From Maylandia zebra (lineage: Eukaryota > Chordata > Actinopteri > Cichliformes > Cichlidae), in the NCBI RefSeq assembly GCF_041146795.1, contig NC_135175.1:31868136-31932135 (forward strand): a stretch of 64,000 nucleotides of DNA. The letters run 5' to 3'. The notes under the pieces are model-generated. The model was not told the DNA's origin. It saw only the letters and a program-made list of their open reading frames with translations, and made no database searches. The position numbers were made by a program, and so were the translations under genes. Shown here one piece after another: positions 46,723 to 57,328 of this stretch; position 1 is the stretch's first letter, and each line of letters starts with the position of its first letter.

Positions 46723-49700
46723 ATAATAGCAAACACTGAAATACATTTCTTGCAAGCAGCAATGAATTTTCTTCACTCAAAATAATTTTCTCCTCAAAAT
46801 GCAACATTTGTATTTGCAAAAATTATGTAGGCGCACTCAGAATAGAGGCCCAAAAATAACAGCATATACCGAGGCATCCAACAGAATGAATGCTGGATAG
46901 AAAGCACATGCATAGAAAAATGTTTGGGTAGAGTAGAAGCAGTCCGTTTACCGCAGCATATATGTAACATGAGCCAGGCCTGCAGCACTCATCATTCTGT
47001 ATTTAGTGAACGCTGTAATAAAACTCCAACATGGATACATGTAGTGAGCATTTAGTCACAGATGGGCGGCACGTAGAATGGCCAACAAAGAACCTGGCAT
47101 CACATTCATGCTGAATGATGAAATGAATATAAAATGTACAAAAATCAGAACATATAATGAATGCTTTTGAAAAACAGAGATGTGACTGAATGGGCTCAGG
47201 AAACGGCAACTGTAAAATGTTTGGTCTCCATTAGGGCTGGGCGATATATCGAGTTTTTTAAAAATATCGATATATTTTCATACGAGATATAAGATGTGAT
47301 TATATCGATATAGTCTGTTACGTTATAATTATACTTGTGGAGCCGCAGGTTTGCCTCTTTCGTCCACTTTTGTCTCTACGCAACGTTACTCGGCCTCGCC
47401 TCTCCTTCACTGAACACAACTCCCCCTCCCCCATAGCTTCACCTGCAGCCAATGACAAGATGAAAGAGGAAAATCTCCGTTAGCGAGTTACCGCGGATCG
47501 CCCCGTGCGTGGGGCTGGACAGTGTCAACGTGTTAGCGAGCTAACCGCGCTAACGACATGCAGCCCGGAGGGGCTGCACGGCCTAAAATCCTTTCATTTT
47601 CTCAAATCGACAGTGCGCTTTATGTATGAATTCTGGTTGTGCTTACTGACCGCGAACCGATTTTATGTGGAACACGGCGCTCAGCAATCTGTCAAAAAAT
47701 GTTTTAATATGACTTTGCTAAGCTACGGAGCTGCACTGCTTGATGGATTGTCGGAGGATTACAGCTACCGAGGAGGAGCCTCGCGGAGTGATACGTACTG
47801 TGCTTCAACGTAATATTACCGTACTGTGTGTATAAGGACCACAAATGGCACCTGTTCAGAGACGTGGTGCAGCTGTGAAATCTGTCTCTTTGTTATTATG
47901 CTCAGCGTCTATTAGTTTACATTTTGACTGCACAATTGTGAGCTTTTTGTTATGCACAAAAACAACATTGTTTTCTTTTATTTATGGACCATGATTATTT
48001 AATAAATGCTGATAATTTATTTTTGAGTAATTTCTTCATGTACATCTACGCTGTATGTAAATAAAAGTGCCCGTGTGACATCTGGGACACAGTGTGACTA
48101 GAACTCTCTTTTTGTTCTTAACTTAAAACTTAAAAAAAAATATCGAGATATGAATTTTGGGTCATATCGCCCAGCCCTAGTCTCCATCACAACCTTTAAG
48201 AGCTGCAGTCTTTCTGTTGGCATGTTGTTTTAAATAGGCAGCTGGTCTCTGTCATGTGTTTCTCTCCTCAGATTATTGTTGATGACGATGACAGTAAGGT
48301 GTGGTCACTGTACGACGCTGGACCAAAGAGTGTCCGCTGTCCCATCATCTTCCTCCCTCCAGTCAGCGGCACAGCGGAGGTGTTCTTCCAGCAGGTGCTG
48401 GCTCTGACGGGCTGGGGCTACAGAGTCATCTCGGTGAGCGATCCCGGTGGACTATTGTGTGCAGTAACTCTGCACAGGATAGTCTTTCTCAAATTTCTTT
48501 GGCAGTTCTTTGAATAACATATTAAGTCCAGTTGCTACTGGAAGATGAGACGCTCTGCCACAGTAGCACAAAGCCTCAGTCGGGATTAGGAGTGGGTTTT
48601 GATAATTGATTTTCCGATTAAAATCAATTTTACCTTGGATAAAGCAATATCGATTCATTCAATCCTGAATCGATTTTTAAATATAAATGTATTTTGCCAG
48701 AAACACCAGAATCTCAGGTTAAACTACAGGTGGGCGGCAGAAACTATATAAATCTGGCCCACGGATTTTGACTATACCGCTCTACCGCGATAACGCATGT
48801 TGATGGTGTCATTAAGCTGCGCCTGTTTTGGACGAAAGCATGGGAGCGGCTGCAAGCAGTATCATCTGCAAATTATGCCGGGCGACAGTCATAGCAAAGA
48901 GATGAAGTACTTTTGAAATATGGGGAAAGCCAAAAACTGCGCTTCCTCCAGTTCCGTACCATCGATTCATTAATGCTGAATTCTCCTCTCTGTTCCCATG
49001 TTGTTGCAGTATATTAATGACTAACCTCGTATTGTGGATGGATCATCTCAGTTGTTCTCCAGACTGAAGTTTGGTCCGTTTACAGCATCCTGCCATGCGA
49101 TTACATTTGTCCCTGACCATCAGACCCCCACGTTAAATTTTATCGAGTGGGGGAAAAAAAGTTAGCGTTCATCCTCCAGCTTCACTGTTTATATTATGCT
49201 AACATAGCTGTGTAGCTAGCGATCACGTAGCACATCATTATATAGCAGCTAGCCCAACTTCAGTAACCCTGCAAACGTCACTGCTGTTTAGTTTCCTGTC
49301 TTCATTTATGTTGGAAGTGATAGCAGAGCCGAACGTTTGAATGCTTCAGAAATCTCTCAGTCAGAACATGCTATGTCATGTTTAGGTGGAAGCTAGCGGG
49401 TACCGCATAAAATCGGTTCGAGGTCAGTGAGCACAACCAGAATTCATACATGAGGCGCACTGTCGATCTTTGAGAAAATTAAAGGCTTTTGCCCCTTGTA
49501 GTGTGGAAAACATGTTATACAGAAGAACAGAATATATCACGATGTAAGTCATTACCGCACATGCTTCAAATTATACCGTGAAATGGATTTTAGGTCCTAT
49601 CGCCCAGCCCTAGGTTAAACCTCACAAAACCATTTCATCAACCAGCAAACAGCTAAAACAGTAAATGAGAGCAGGTGAGCGGATTCAGCACAAACACAAA

Positions 49701-52700
49701 GCGTGGACCTGACGCATCAGGTGCATCTGTGAGCCGACAGCTCACAGATTCTGATGCTGCAGGTTTTCTCACTTTCCGACCAACATTCACGAAACCAAAA
49801 GATTCAAACTACACTTCATGTTTGATAACATCGTCATGAATTCCCTCTGACTTCTGCTGCTTTGCTGCCACCACGGTAAAATCCCTGAACAGCTCAGTTT
49901 CCTGTTTTCTGCATTATTTACTTGCTAATTACCCACCAGTCAAACATCGCTGTCCACCGCTGTTTTTTTTTTTTTTTAATGACTTCCAACAACAAAGCCT
50001 CATTTCTGCTGTGTCATACTGAAGAAATACAAACTTTTTAAAATTATGCCAAATTGCAAAACGCTCAGCTGTGTTTCTAATCAAACCTCTGTAACTTTGC
50101 TCTGCTTCACTTCAGCAGCATCAGGTAATATTCAGATGTTGATTCATGGTTTTCTTTCATTTTTGTTCTACTGCAGAATGTTTTTAAGGTTATCTGTTAT
50201 AAAAAGCCAGGCCAGGAAAATCTCCTTCATGTTTTTCTGTTTTATCCTCAGTTACTTTGACACAAGGCCTCTGCTGTGATGCTCACACCTCTGATGAAGT
50301 CTCACAAGTGTCAGTACTGATAAATGATCAGAATCATAATATTTCTGAATGTCTGAGTTAAAATTGGATCTAATTGAGTCGTGGATCGAATCGGGACCTT
50401 GTGAATCGGGATCAAATCAATTCTAGAAATCAGTGACGATACCCAGCCCGAGTCAGGAAGTTGTGAAACTGTGGGAGTGTCTGCCGCTGAGTCGGGGACA
50501 TGATGGACCTGCTTGAAATGTTCATTGCTAACCCCACACAGTTTGTTCCAAGTACAAACTTACTAACCAGATAATGGAATATGCCTGACACCACTAACTG
50601 AATGTGATGGCGTTGTTTTGGTGCTGTGATTTGCAGCTGCAGTATCCCGTCTACTGGGATCTCATGGAGTTCTGCGATGGCTTCAGGAAGCTTCTGGATC
50701 ATCTGCAACTGGATAAAGTAAGGCCGTACTTTGTGTTGACGGTGACTGATCTGTATGTAGACCAGAGTTGTGATTATGCTACAAACGGTTATTTTGACAG
50801 TCAACTAGTCAATGATTATTTTTGCGATGAATCGACTAATCAGATCATCATCCATTGGACGTACAGCTTATTGCACCAGCAGCATCTGCTCTTATATAAC
50901 TATCCTTAGCTTACAGCTTTAAGTGTGTAAGGTGTGTGCTAACTAACAATAAAGACAAGATGATAGTTTATTAAACTTTAATGAAATTTGCAGATTGTCT
51001 CTCTGGAGGTTAATAAACTCGGCCGTCTGCTCCTTGCTATCTAAAATATAACAGGACACTGAAGTAAACTCTCGACCATCTCACACTTCAGTTTAATCAG
51101 TTTTCTGTTTGACGTTTATTCAGCTGTGTTTAAACTTTAATCTCAGCCAAACAGAGTTATTCAGGAACAAATAAAACACTGAAAAAGCCAAACAATAACA
51201 TTTTAAGTTATCTAAATGACTTCTATATCAAGTTTAATCTGAGTAGCTAAAGACTGCGCACAGTCTGAAAACGATGTGCTGGGAGTTCACTGTTCTTGCC
51301 GGCTCTAAGGAGCCTTGAACCCCGGCTCGCTGTCGAGCTGGTGGGTAACAGACGTCTCCGAAAACATCGGAGCGCTTTTGCAAACATGTGATGTCTTGAT
51401 AAACCGGGCAGATATTTTAATTTTACACTGCTACATATTTAAGATGTTAGAAAGATATTTAAGATATTGCAAAATATCTTAAAAGTTTATTTCATGACCC
51501 AGAAAGAGTAATATTAAAACTAAGTAGCTGCCACCATTGTGGGAAACTGGAATTGGCTGGGCCGTGCTATGAATTGTGGGATAGGTTGGGCCACAAAGGA
51601 CACACCTGAGCCATCCTTCAAATCTGGGGGAAAGGAGGACGCATTTGGATGAGTCTTTGAACTTGGATGGCCTTTGTCACGTCACTGTAACGCAGGGGTC
51701 CCCAATCCCAGTCCGCGAGGGCTGGTGTCCTGCAGGTTTTAGATCTCACCCTGGGTCAGCACACCTGAATCACATGATTAGTTCATTACCAGGCCTCTGG
51801 AGAACTTCAGGACATGTTGAGGAGCTAATTTAGCCATTTAAATCAGCTGTGGTGGATCAAGGACACATCTAAAACCTGCAGGGACATCGGCCCTCGTGGA
51901 CTGGGATTGGAGACCCCTGCTGTAACATAACGGCCTCCAAAAGATGCGGCCCTTAAATTTGGACACAGCTACAATACAGCTTCTTCTTCTTTGGCATTAG
52001 ACGACAGCTGGCATCCTTGTACATGCAGTGCTGCCATCTCCTGTTTCAGTCCGTTATTACACTCTTAAATCCTGCTACTTATTCCTGCGTCTTTCAGGAT
52101 CTTACAAAGCTTCAATTTAGCGACTATTAAATTAGTCGTCGACGATTTTGATAGTCAACGTGATCGTGACTGGTCGACTAATCGTGGCAGCCCTAGTTGT
52201 GATCAAACAGTCCTCCCACCTCCTGCTGACAACTTTACCTCAACCGTGGTCAAGAAAGAGAGGGCTCTGACTGCACTGGGCTCTGTAATAATCATTGTTT
52301 TTAAACTGCGCTGTCACCTTATCTCAGTAAGAACTCATAAATGCCTACACACAAACAATATTATGGAAGGCTGTCGGGTTTTGAAATCCCTACATGCTGG
52401 TGTCAGTCAGGCTTCAGTCGGCTTTGATCCCGCTCAGTGGATTTGGCCAAAGCACTAGAACCGCAGCTTATGAGTGCGAGCACCCTGACCGTGAGCTGAG
52501 AGCAGAAACGGAGGTCATGCAGAACTCTGCCAGGGTCTAAAACACAGGTTAGGCTAATGAGCAGTGTGCTTCAGGAACCACCACAGTGCCCCCTTGTGGG
52601 GAAAGCAGTTCCTGCACTCTGCAGATACTGTGATAGAAAGTGTGTGTAGCGGAGTCCATTCACACCAGAGCAGAACTGCTGACAGTGGCAGGCGTGTGGA

Positions 52701-54395
52701 TGTAATCATGACATGAATATGGATGCAGAGCTACATCTGAATGGCTGGAACTGCGACCTCGTGAAACCTGCTGTTGGACACCGCTGGCACTCGCCATCAT
52801 GGCCACAGTATGAACAGATGTTTACCCAAAACTAGGACAGCTTTCACTCACTCCTGCTGGTTACCGTTCACATGTTGTTTTTAACTGAACGTGTATTAAG
52901 GTGCAGAGCTCATGGCCGCTTCGAGGTGTGCCTCGAGTGTGTGACGGTGTTGCTGTGACTCTTCAGGTACATCTGTTTGGAGCATCTCTGGGAGGATTCT
53001 TGGCTCAGAAGTTTGCTGAGTATACACACAAGTCTCCCCGAGTGCACTCGCTCATCCTCTGCAACTCATTCAGCGACACCTCCATCTTTAACCAGACATG
53101 GACTGCAAACAGGTGCTTTTGATGGATGGATGGATGGTGGATGGATCAAAGTGTTTGGTCAATTTCATGTGTGTTGTGTTGTCCCTCAGTTTCTGGTTGA
53201 TGCCAGCGTTCCTGCTGAAGAAGATTGTTCTGGGAAACTTTGCAAAAGGACCTGTGGACCCTAAAATGGCAGATGCAATTGATTTCATGGTAGACAGGGT
53301 AAGTGTGTGCGCGTCTGTTACTTGTACAGTGTTGTTACCACAGAATACCTTACTGCTCGATCAGCTTTTCCAAGGCAGAGATATTTCACTTTGCTAAACA
53401 CGGTGTTCTTTCAGGCTGAAGAACAGGACCATTTAATTAAGAAATTGGAAAATGGGTGCAACAATTATACAAATATATACGGAAACCCAGTATATGAGGC
53501 TGAAACTCAGTGTATACAATTCTTAAACCTCAATATTTGATTTGAGCACCTTTTATTTATCGACACAGCCTGAACTGCTGCCGACAGCTTTCTTTAAACC
53601 AGTGCAGTGACATCCTTGTGCTCCATCAGCCGTGTCTGAATAGAGCCAGAGGTGGGTGGGTGACCCTCCGACTGCCCACTGTGAACACAGCAGTGTAACC
53701 TTGTGCACCTCTCTCCTGTCTCCCCTCCTGGTCCCGCAGCTGGAGAGTTTGAACCAAAGTGAGTTAGCATCGCGACTAACGCTCAATTGTCAGAACTCGT
53801 ATGTGGAGCCACACAAGATAAAGGACGTTGCTGTGACCATCATAGATGTAAGTGTTAAAGCAGAGTTGTCATGAAGTATAGCAGAACCCATTCAGCTGCT
53901 CCTGTCACCTGATGTGGTGTTTCCTCTGGATGTTGAGGTGTTTGATCAGAGCGCTCTGTCACTGGAAGCCAAAGAGGAGATGTATAAGCTGTATCCTAAC
54001 GCCAGAAGAGCGCACCTGAAAACGGGAGGAAACTTCCCGTACCTGTGCAGGAGCGCTGAGGTCAACCTCTACATACAGGTAGGCTGTTTCTTCCAGGTCT
54101 GTTTCCTGTGTAGCACTTCTCCACAAACACATTCTAGCCGAACTCGTCTTCTGCAGGCAGGATAGTCTGTTGCAGCTTTAGATGACGGAGGATGATTTTC
54201 ATGTTGGATGAGCTGTGCTCGCTCACTGATCATGTCGTTGTGTGTCGTACGCTGTCAGCTGACGTTGTTTTAACTTGTCTACAGATTCATATGCGCCAGT
54301 TTCACGGGACAAGGTACGCTGCTATAAACCCTGCCATGGTGAGCGCTGAGGAGCTGGAGATGAGCAGTAACCAGGACTCTGAAGACTACCAGTGA
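42806..54395 (+). CDS. spg21: Maspardin (SPG21), eight coding exons
   Basis: Coding exons are 42806-42868, 48272-48433, 50637-50717, 52967-53112, 53190-53298, 53740-53847, 53938-54078 and 54285-54395. All have GT/AG borders, and phases are 0 except phase 2 between exons 4 and 5. They give 306 residues (human 308). The start [20 protein letters not shown] is nearly the human N-terminus. The alpha/beta-hydrolase core shows [20 protein letters not shown], the nucleophile-elbow motif GASLGG (exon 4), [12 protein letters not shown] and [17 protein letters not shown]. Maspardin sits on endosomal/trans-Golgi membranes and binds CD4; loss causes human spastic paraplegia 21. No confirmed enzyme activity is assumed. 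The first coding intron (5.4 kb) has gained an L2 and a hAT element. Exon numbering here counts coding exons only. Confidence 0.96.
44325..46440. repeat. Fish dispersed repeat (see 27520) split by an L2 LINE
   Basis: Left part 44325-44467 (CAATTCAATTTTATTTGCAC, GCCTCAAGGTGCTTTATAT) and right part 46306-46440 (CACTTTGGCGACAGTGGGAA, CAGGCTCAGGGAGGGGCGGG) would join at the CTATGAGCAAG-like block. The L2 lies between them. Confidence 0.65.
44468..46305 (-). mobile_element. L2-clade LINE, 5' truncated, antisense in spg21 intron
   Basis: The open frame 46283-44853 (476 codons) covers the reverse transcriptase: [56 protein letters not shown] and [20 protein letters not shown] frameshift near 44868 leads to the last segment (44868-44629: [31 protein letters not shown]). 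The 3' end has the AGCACTTTAAAAACACACCT motif and an ATTT-type tail (about 44480-44505). Only the endonuclease is missing, so this is a fairly young copy. Confidence 0.88.
46686..46721 (+). repeat. GT microsatellite
   Basis: About 18 GT units. Confidence 0.95.
47232..48179 (+). mobile_element. Non-autonomous hAT element (family C), 948 bp
   Basis: Termini TAGGGCTGGGCGATAT and ATATCGCCCAGCCCTA are perfect 16-bp inverted repeats. GTCTCCAT flanks both sides (47224-47231, 48180-48187). There is no transposase; the small ORF at 47505-47813 has no recognisable domain. It ends 92 bp before the second coding exon of spg21 (48272). Confidence 0.92.
48585..50455 (+). mobile_element. Dispersed repeat family A, interrupted by a family C hAT element
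   Basis: The left end is near AGGAGTGGGTTTTGATAATT and the right end reads GTGACGATACCCAGCCC. The interior matches 16536-17130 and 19785-20088. Removing 48725-49612 and one GGTTAAAC restores the uninterrupted sequence seen at 63870. Confidence 0.7.
48725..49612 (-). mobile_element. Non-autonomous hAT element (family C), inverted second copy, 888 bp
   Basis: GGTTAAAC flanks it on both sides (48717-48724, 49613-49620). The plus right end is ATCGCCCAGCCCTA; the left end TACAGGTGGGCGGCAGAAAC has diverged. The interior around 49415-49500, reverse complemented, matches 47590-47670 (CGACAGTGCGC, ATGTATGAATTCTGGTTGTG, CGAACCGATTTTATG). So it is the same family in opposite orientation. Confidence 0.88.
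50775..52195 (+). mobile_element. hAT element (family B), with a nested MITE
   Basis: GTTGTGAT flanks both ends (50767-50774, 52196-52203). The left end is degraded (TATGCTACAAACGGTTATTT) and the right end is TCGACTAATCGTGGCAGCCC plus TA. The interior matches the 58360-59371 copy in the same orientation (CAGCTTATTGCACCAGCAGC). It is longer because of the MITE and about 200 bp of extra repeat. Confidence 0.88.
51693..51919 (+). mobile_element. 227-bp hAT-type MITE nested in family B
   Basis: Ends CAGGGGTCCCCAATCCCAGT and ACTGGGATTGGAGACCCCTG are near-perfect inverted repeats. Flanks CTGTAACG (51685-51692) and CTGTAACA (51920-51927) agree at 7 of 8 bases. Confidence 0.85.
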
Positions 54396-55538
54396 GCTGG
54401 CATCCACAGCTCGGGTCTTTCTGAGCAGGTTTCACAGGACGCTGGCAGATTTTCTGTGGAGTTCAACAGCTAACCAGCACGTAACCTGAGATTATTTTTT
54501 ATTGAACACATGAAGCAATATTTTGATTAAAGAAGACCTGGACACAAATGGGACTTTTGCACTGCGCTTTGCTTAAAAACATCTAACACTCTGCCTTATG
54601 TGGAATGATTCTGTGTCACTTGTACTGCCTGGACTGTGTTCACGCCTGTTTGGGACGGAGGATAGTTAACACCACCAGCAGTAAACTGGTGTCATGTTAA
54701 TAGCAAGATGAACAGAAGGATTCATGAAATGTTTGTATAACTCCTTAAGATAAAATGACGTTTTTGTCCAGTGTCTTTGTCACATGTGCAGCTGTTTGTT
54801 TGTTTGTCTCATGGACGTGAAAATACACTTTACATGGTTTCTGTACAATGTGAGCAGTTGGACTCTTAAGTGACACAAATGTTGTGGACAACTTCAGGCG
54901 TCACTAATGCGCAAAGCTTTTCTAGCTCATCCCAAGCCATGAAAACGTTATCATGTGGACTCTGAAATCACCCGAGGATGACGCAGTGCATCTCAGCCTG
55001 GGCACATGCCGAGTCAGGAATCCATCCTCATGCAGGTCTGAACAGTCATCTGTGGTGCAGTCCAGCAGCATCTGGTGTGGAGCAACCTGAGGCCTGCCCT
55101 CTGCCTAACAGTGCCTTATAGCATTTTTATAAACCAGACATACTTCTACACTGAAATCTGTGCAAACACTCATGGTGCTGTAAGTAGACCTGCAGGGAAA
55201 AGCACATTTAGTTGGTTTTTATCAGATCTGACAGGTGGCTGACCAGTTTCATGTCCCACTGGTCAGGGTTGAAGTTTATCCTGCCCCCCACCTCTACTTC
55301 GATCTGTTTTTCAAAGTAACTGCCTGAAAAATGTCATGAAGCGACGTGGCGGGATTTGCTTCTAAAAGGCCTGCGACACAGTAAGTGCTGGAGTAGTGGT
55401 GCTACAGTCACTGTAGCAGGAGACGCATCCCTGGAGACGATTACACTTTGAAATAAGCACGTTTCAGTGACATTGGCAACTACAGCCACTTCAGGTGAGG
55501 CTGTGAAGTCAAAGTGTCAGCTGTCTAGATGCTGTAAA
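54396..55538. other. spg21 3' UTR and downstream intergenic sequence
   Basis: A GATTAAAG near 54527 is a possible non-canonical polyadenylation signal for spg21. Otherwise no gene or clear repeat was recognised. Confidence 0.4.
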
Positions 55539-55540
55539 TA

Positions 55541-56530
55541 CAGTTGGGTCCAGAAATATTTAGACGGACATTTTTCTAATTTGGGTTCTGTACATGATGA
55601 ATTTTAAATTGTGGAGCTAAAACATTTCTTTGTAACCCAATCGCTTCGTTTTAGGCGCTCAAAAGTAATCGGACAAATTATATGACAGAAAATGGAAATT
55701 TCTAATACTTGGTAGAAAACCCTTGAAGTTTTTGATTCATGGACATCAGCAGATGCTGGGTGTCCTCTTTTGTGCTCTGCCAGGCCTTTACTGCAGTTCC
55801 AGTTGCTCTTTTGTGGGCCTTTCCTTTCAATAAGTGAAGATCAGGCAATCGACGCCTCAGAATTCTGTCACATTATCAATAAACACCAGTGTGCCAGTGC
55901 CACTCACTACCATGCATGCCCAAGCCATCACACTGCCTGAACTGTGTTTAAAGGGGCTGTGGCATGTTCTGGATCATGAGGTTTTCCACACCATCACTCG
56001 GGTAGATTGATCTTGTCTTCATCTGCCAAAGGATGTTTTTCCAGAGCTGGAAGTCTTGTCTTTATGGTACACTTGGATATTGTTATTCCTCCTGGAGAGT
56101 TTTGTTCACTTGGTTGTTCTCAAGGGGTTTCTCTTGACCATGGAAATGATCATCTACCACTGCTGTCTCCTGTGGATGTTCACCAGCACTCTGACTTTCT
56201 CTGTTATGTTGGTTTCAAGGAACACCAATTATGTTCCCTGGGCATGTTTACTCATTTAAAAGTGTCAGAAACACTGGCATTGATTATTTTACTATTTTCT
56301 TTTATAATTTTGATTTTTTTTCTGTAGTGATGCAGATGACATGTGACATCACTTCTGTTCTGGGTCAATCTTACCCGCAACATAACAGATGGCTTGTTTC
56401 ACCTGCATGGAGATCTACTTTGACCTCTTGTTGCCTGTTCACAGCAAAATTTGTCACATGAAAGCACCACACCTCACATCAGCTCCAGCTCTTTTATGAC
56501 ATTGATGACAGAACATATCCTGAAAGAATA
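55541..56530 (+). mobile_element. Tc1/mariner-like DNA transposon remnant
   Basis: Starts TA-CAGTTGGGTCCAGAAATA and continues GACGGACATTTTTCTAATTT, a common fish mariner-type terminus, with TA at 55539-55540. The matching right inverted end was not found, so the right limit is approximate. There is no intact transposase. Confidence 0.5.
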
Positions 56531-56666
56531 CACTGAAAGCTGAGACTCAAAAACATGTCTGTTATGTAACTATAATTATGTAACTATATTTGGAGTGTTT
56601 CAGTAAAGAGGTTAACCCCCCCCCCGTCAGTGTCTAAACATATATAAGGACCTAACTACATAAACC

Positions 56667-56912
56667 ATGGTATTTAAAAAGGAGTTGTACGTTTTGTTTT
56701 TGTTCTTCATTAATGGAATTGCACAGAACTGGTCAAGGACGGCCACACAAGTTTGCCAGCAAAGACCCGTCCGACATGTGTTCTTTGTCCCAGGTGAGGT
56801 GCACATCCAGACAGAAGAGGATGGAAATATGACTTTAAAATGTATTTTATTCATCCATTTCACAAAATGCATCATCAACCACACTTGGTTCTTTCTAAAT
56901 ATTAAACTGTAG
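56667..56912 (+). CDS. Possible small secreted protein or first exon, unrecognised
   Basis: An ORF of 81 residues starts in an excellent Kozak context (ACCATGG). An ATATATAAGG box lies about 30 bp upstream (near 56639-56648) and an AATAAA about 35 bp after the stop (near 56945). The N-terminus (MVFKKELYVLFLFFINGIAQ) looks like a signal peptide. The rest has Cys residues and Asn-Met-Thr and Asn-His-Thr sequons. A CAG|GTGAGG donor at 56793 lies inside the frame, so it could instead be exon 1 of a spliced receptor-like gene. A stretch reading EDGNMTLKC resembles an Ig-domain Cys strand, but this is weak. A chance ORF or transposon debris remains possible. Confidence 0.3.
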   Translation: MVFKKELYVLFLFFINGIAQNWSRTATQVCQQRPVRHVFFVPGEVHIQTEEDGNMTLKCILFIHFTKCIINHTWFFLNIKL

Positions 56913-57244
56913 AGTTAATTTTTATTCTGTTTTCAGAACATGGCAAATAAAACTTTTCTAAACTGTTAACTTTGTCATACACGTCTGAAAAATCTGAACT
57001 CATTGTTCTAAAAAGCATCTGTGTGAAACTCTGCAAGCCACCACCTCAGAATAAAACAGAAACCAAACGTGGATTTAAATTCTTTTTTAAAAAGCTCAGA
57101 GGAATAAAACGGATAAAAGAATTTGTGCAAATTCCACAGGAAGGGTTGATCCACAGCCACTGGACGTTAACATCAGAGCTGATATTTAGACCTGCCTGTG
57201 CACAGCTCCACACACGTGAATCAGAACAACACATTCCTGCAACA

Positions 57245-57250
57245 TTTATT
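57245..57250 (-). terminator. Polyadenylation signal for shcbp1
   Basis: AATAAA on the minus strand, about 80 bp past the shcbp1 stop codon. Confidence 0.6.
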
Positions 57251-57328
57251 TTATGGCAAAAAGATTAGTGTCATCATACACACTGGGCAGAAATGCCGAG
57301 GGGTGCGTGGCAATGTTAGGTCACAGTG

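Noticed and set aside
47505-47813. ORF inside the hAT element as a transposase
   Set aside because: Only 102 codons, with no hAT catalytic or zinc-finger motif, and not preserved in the inverted copy.
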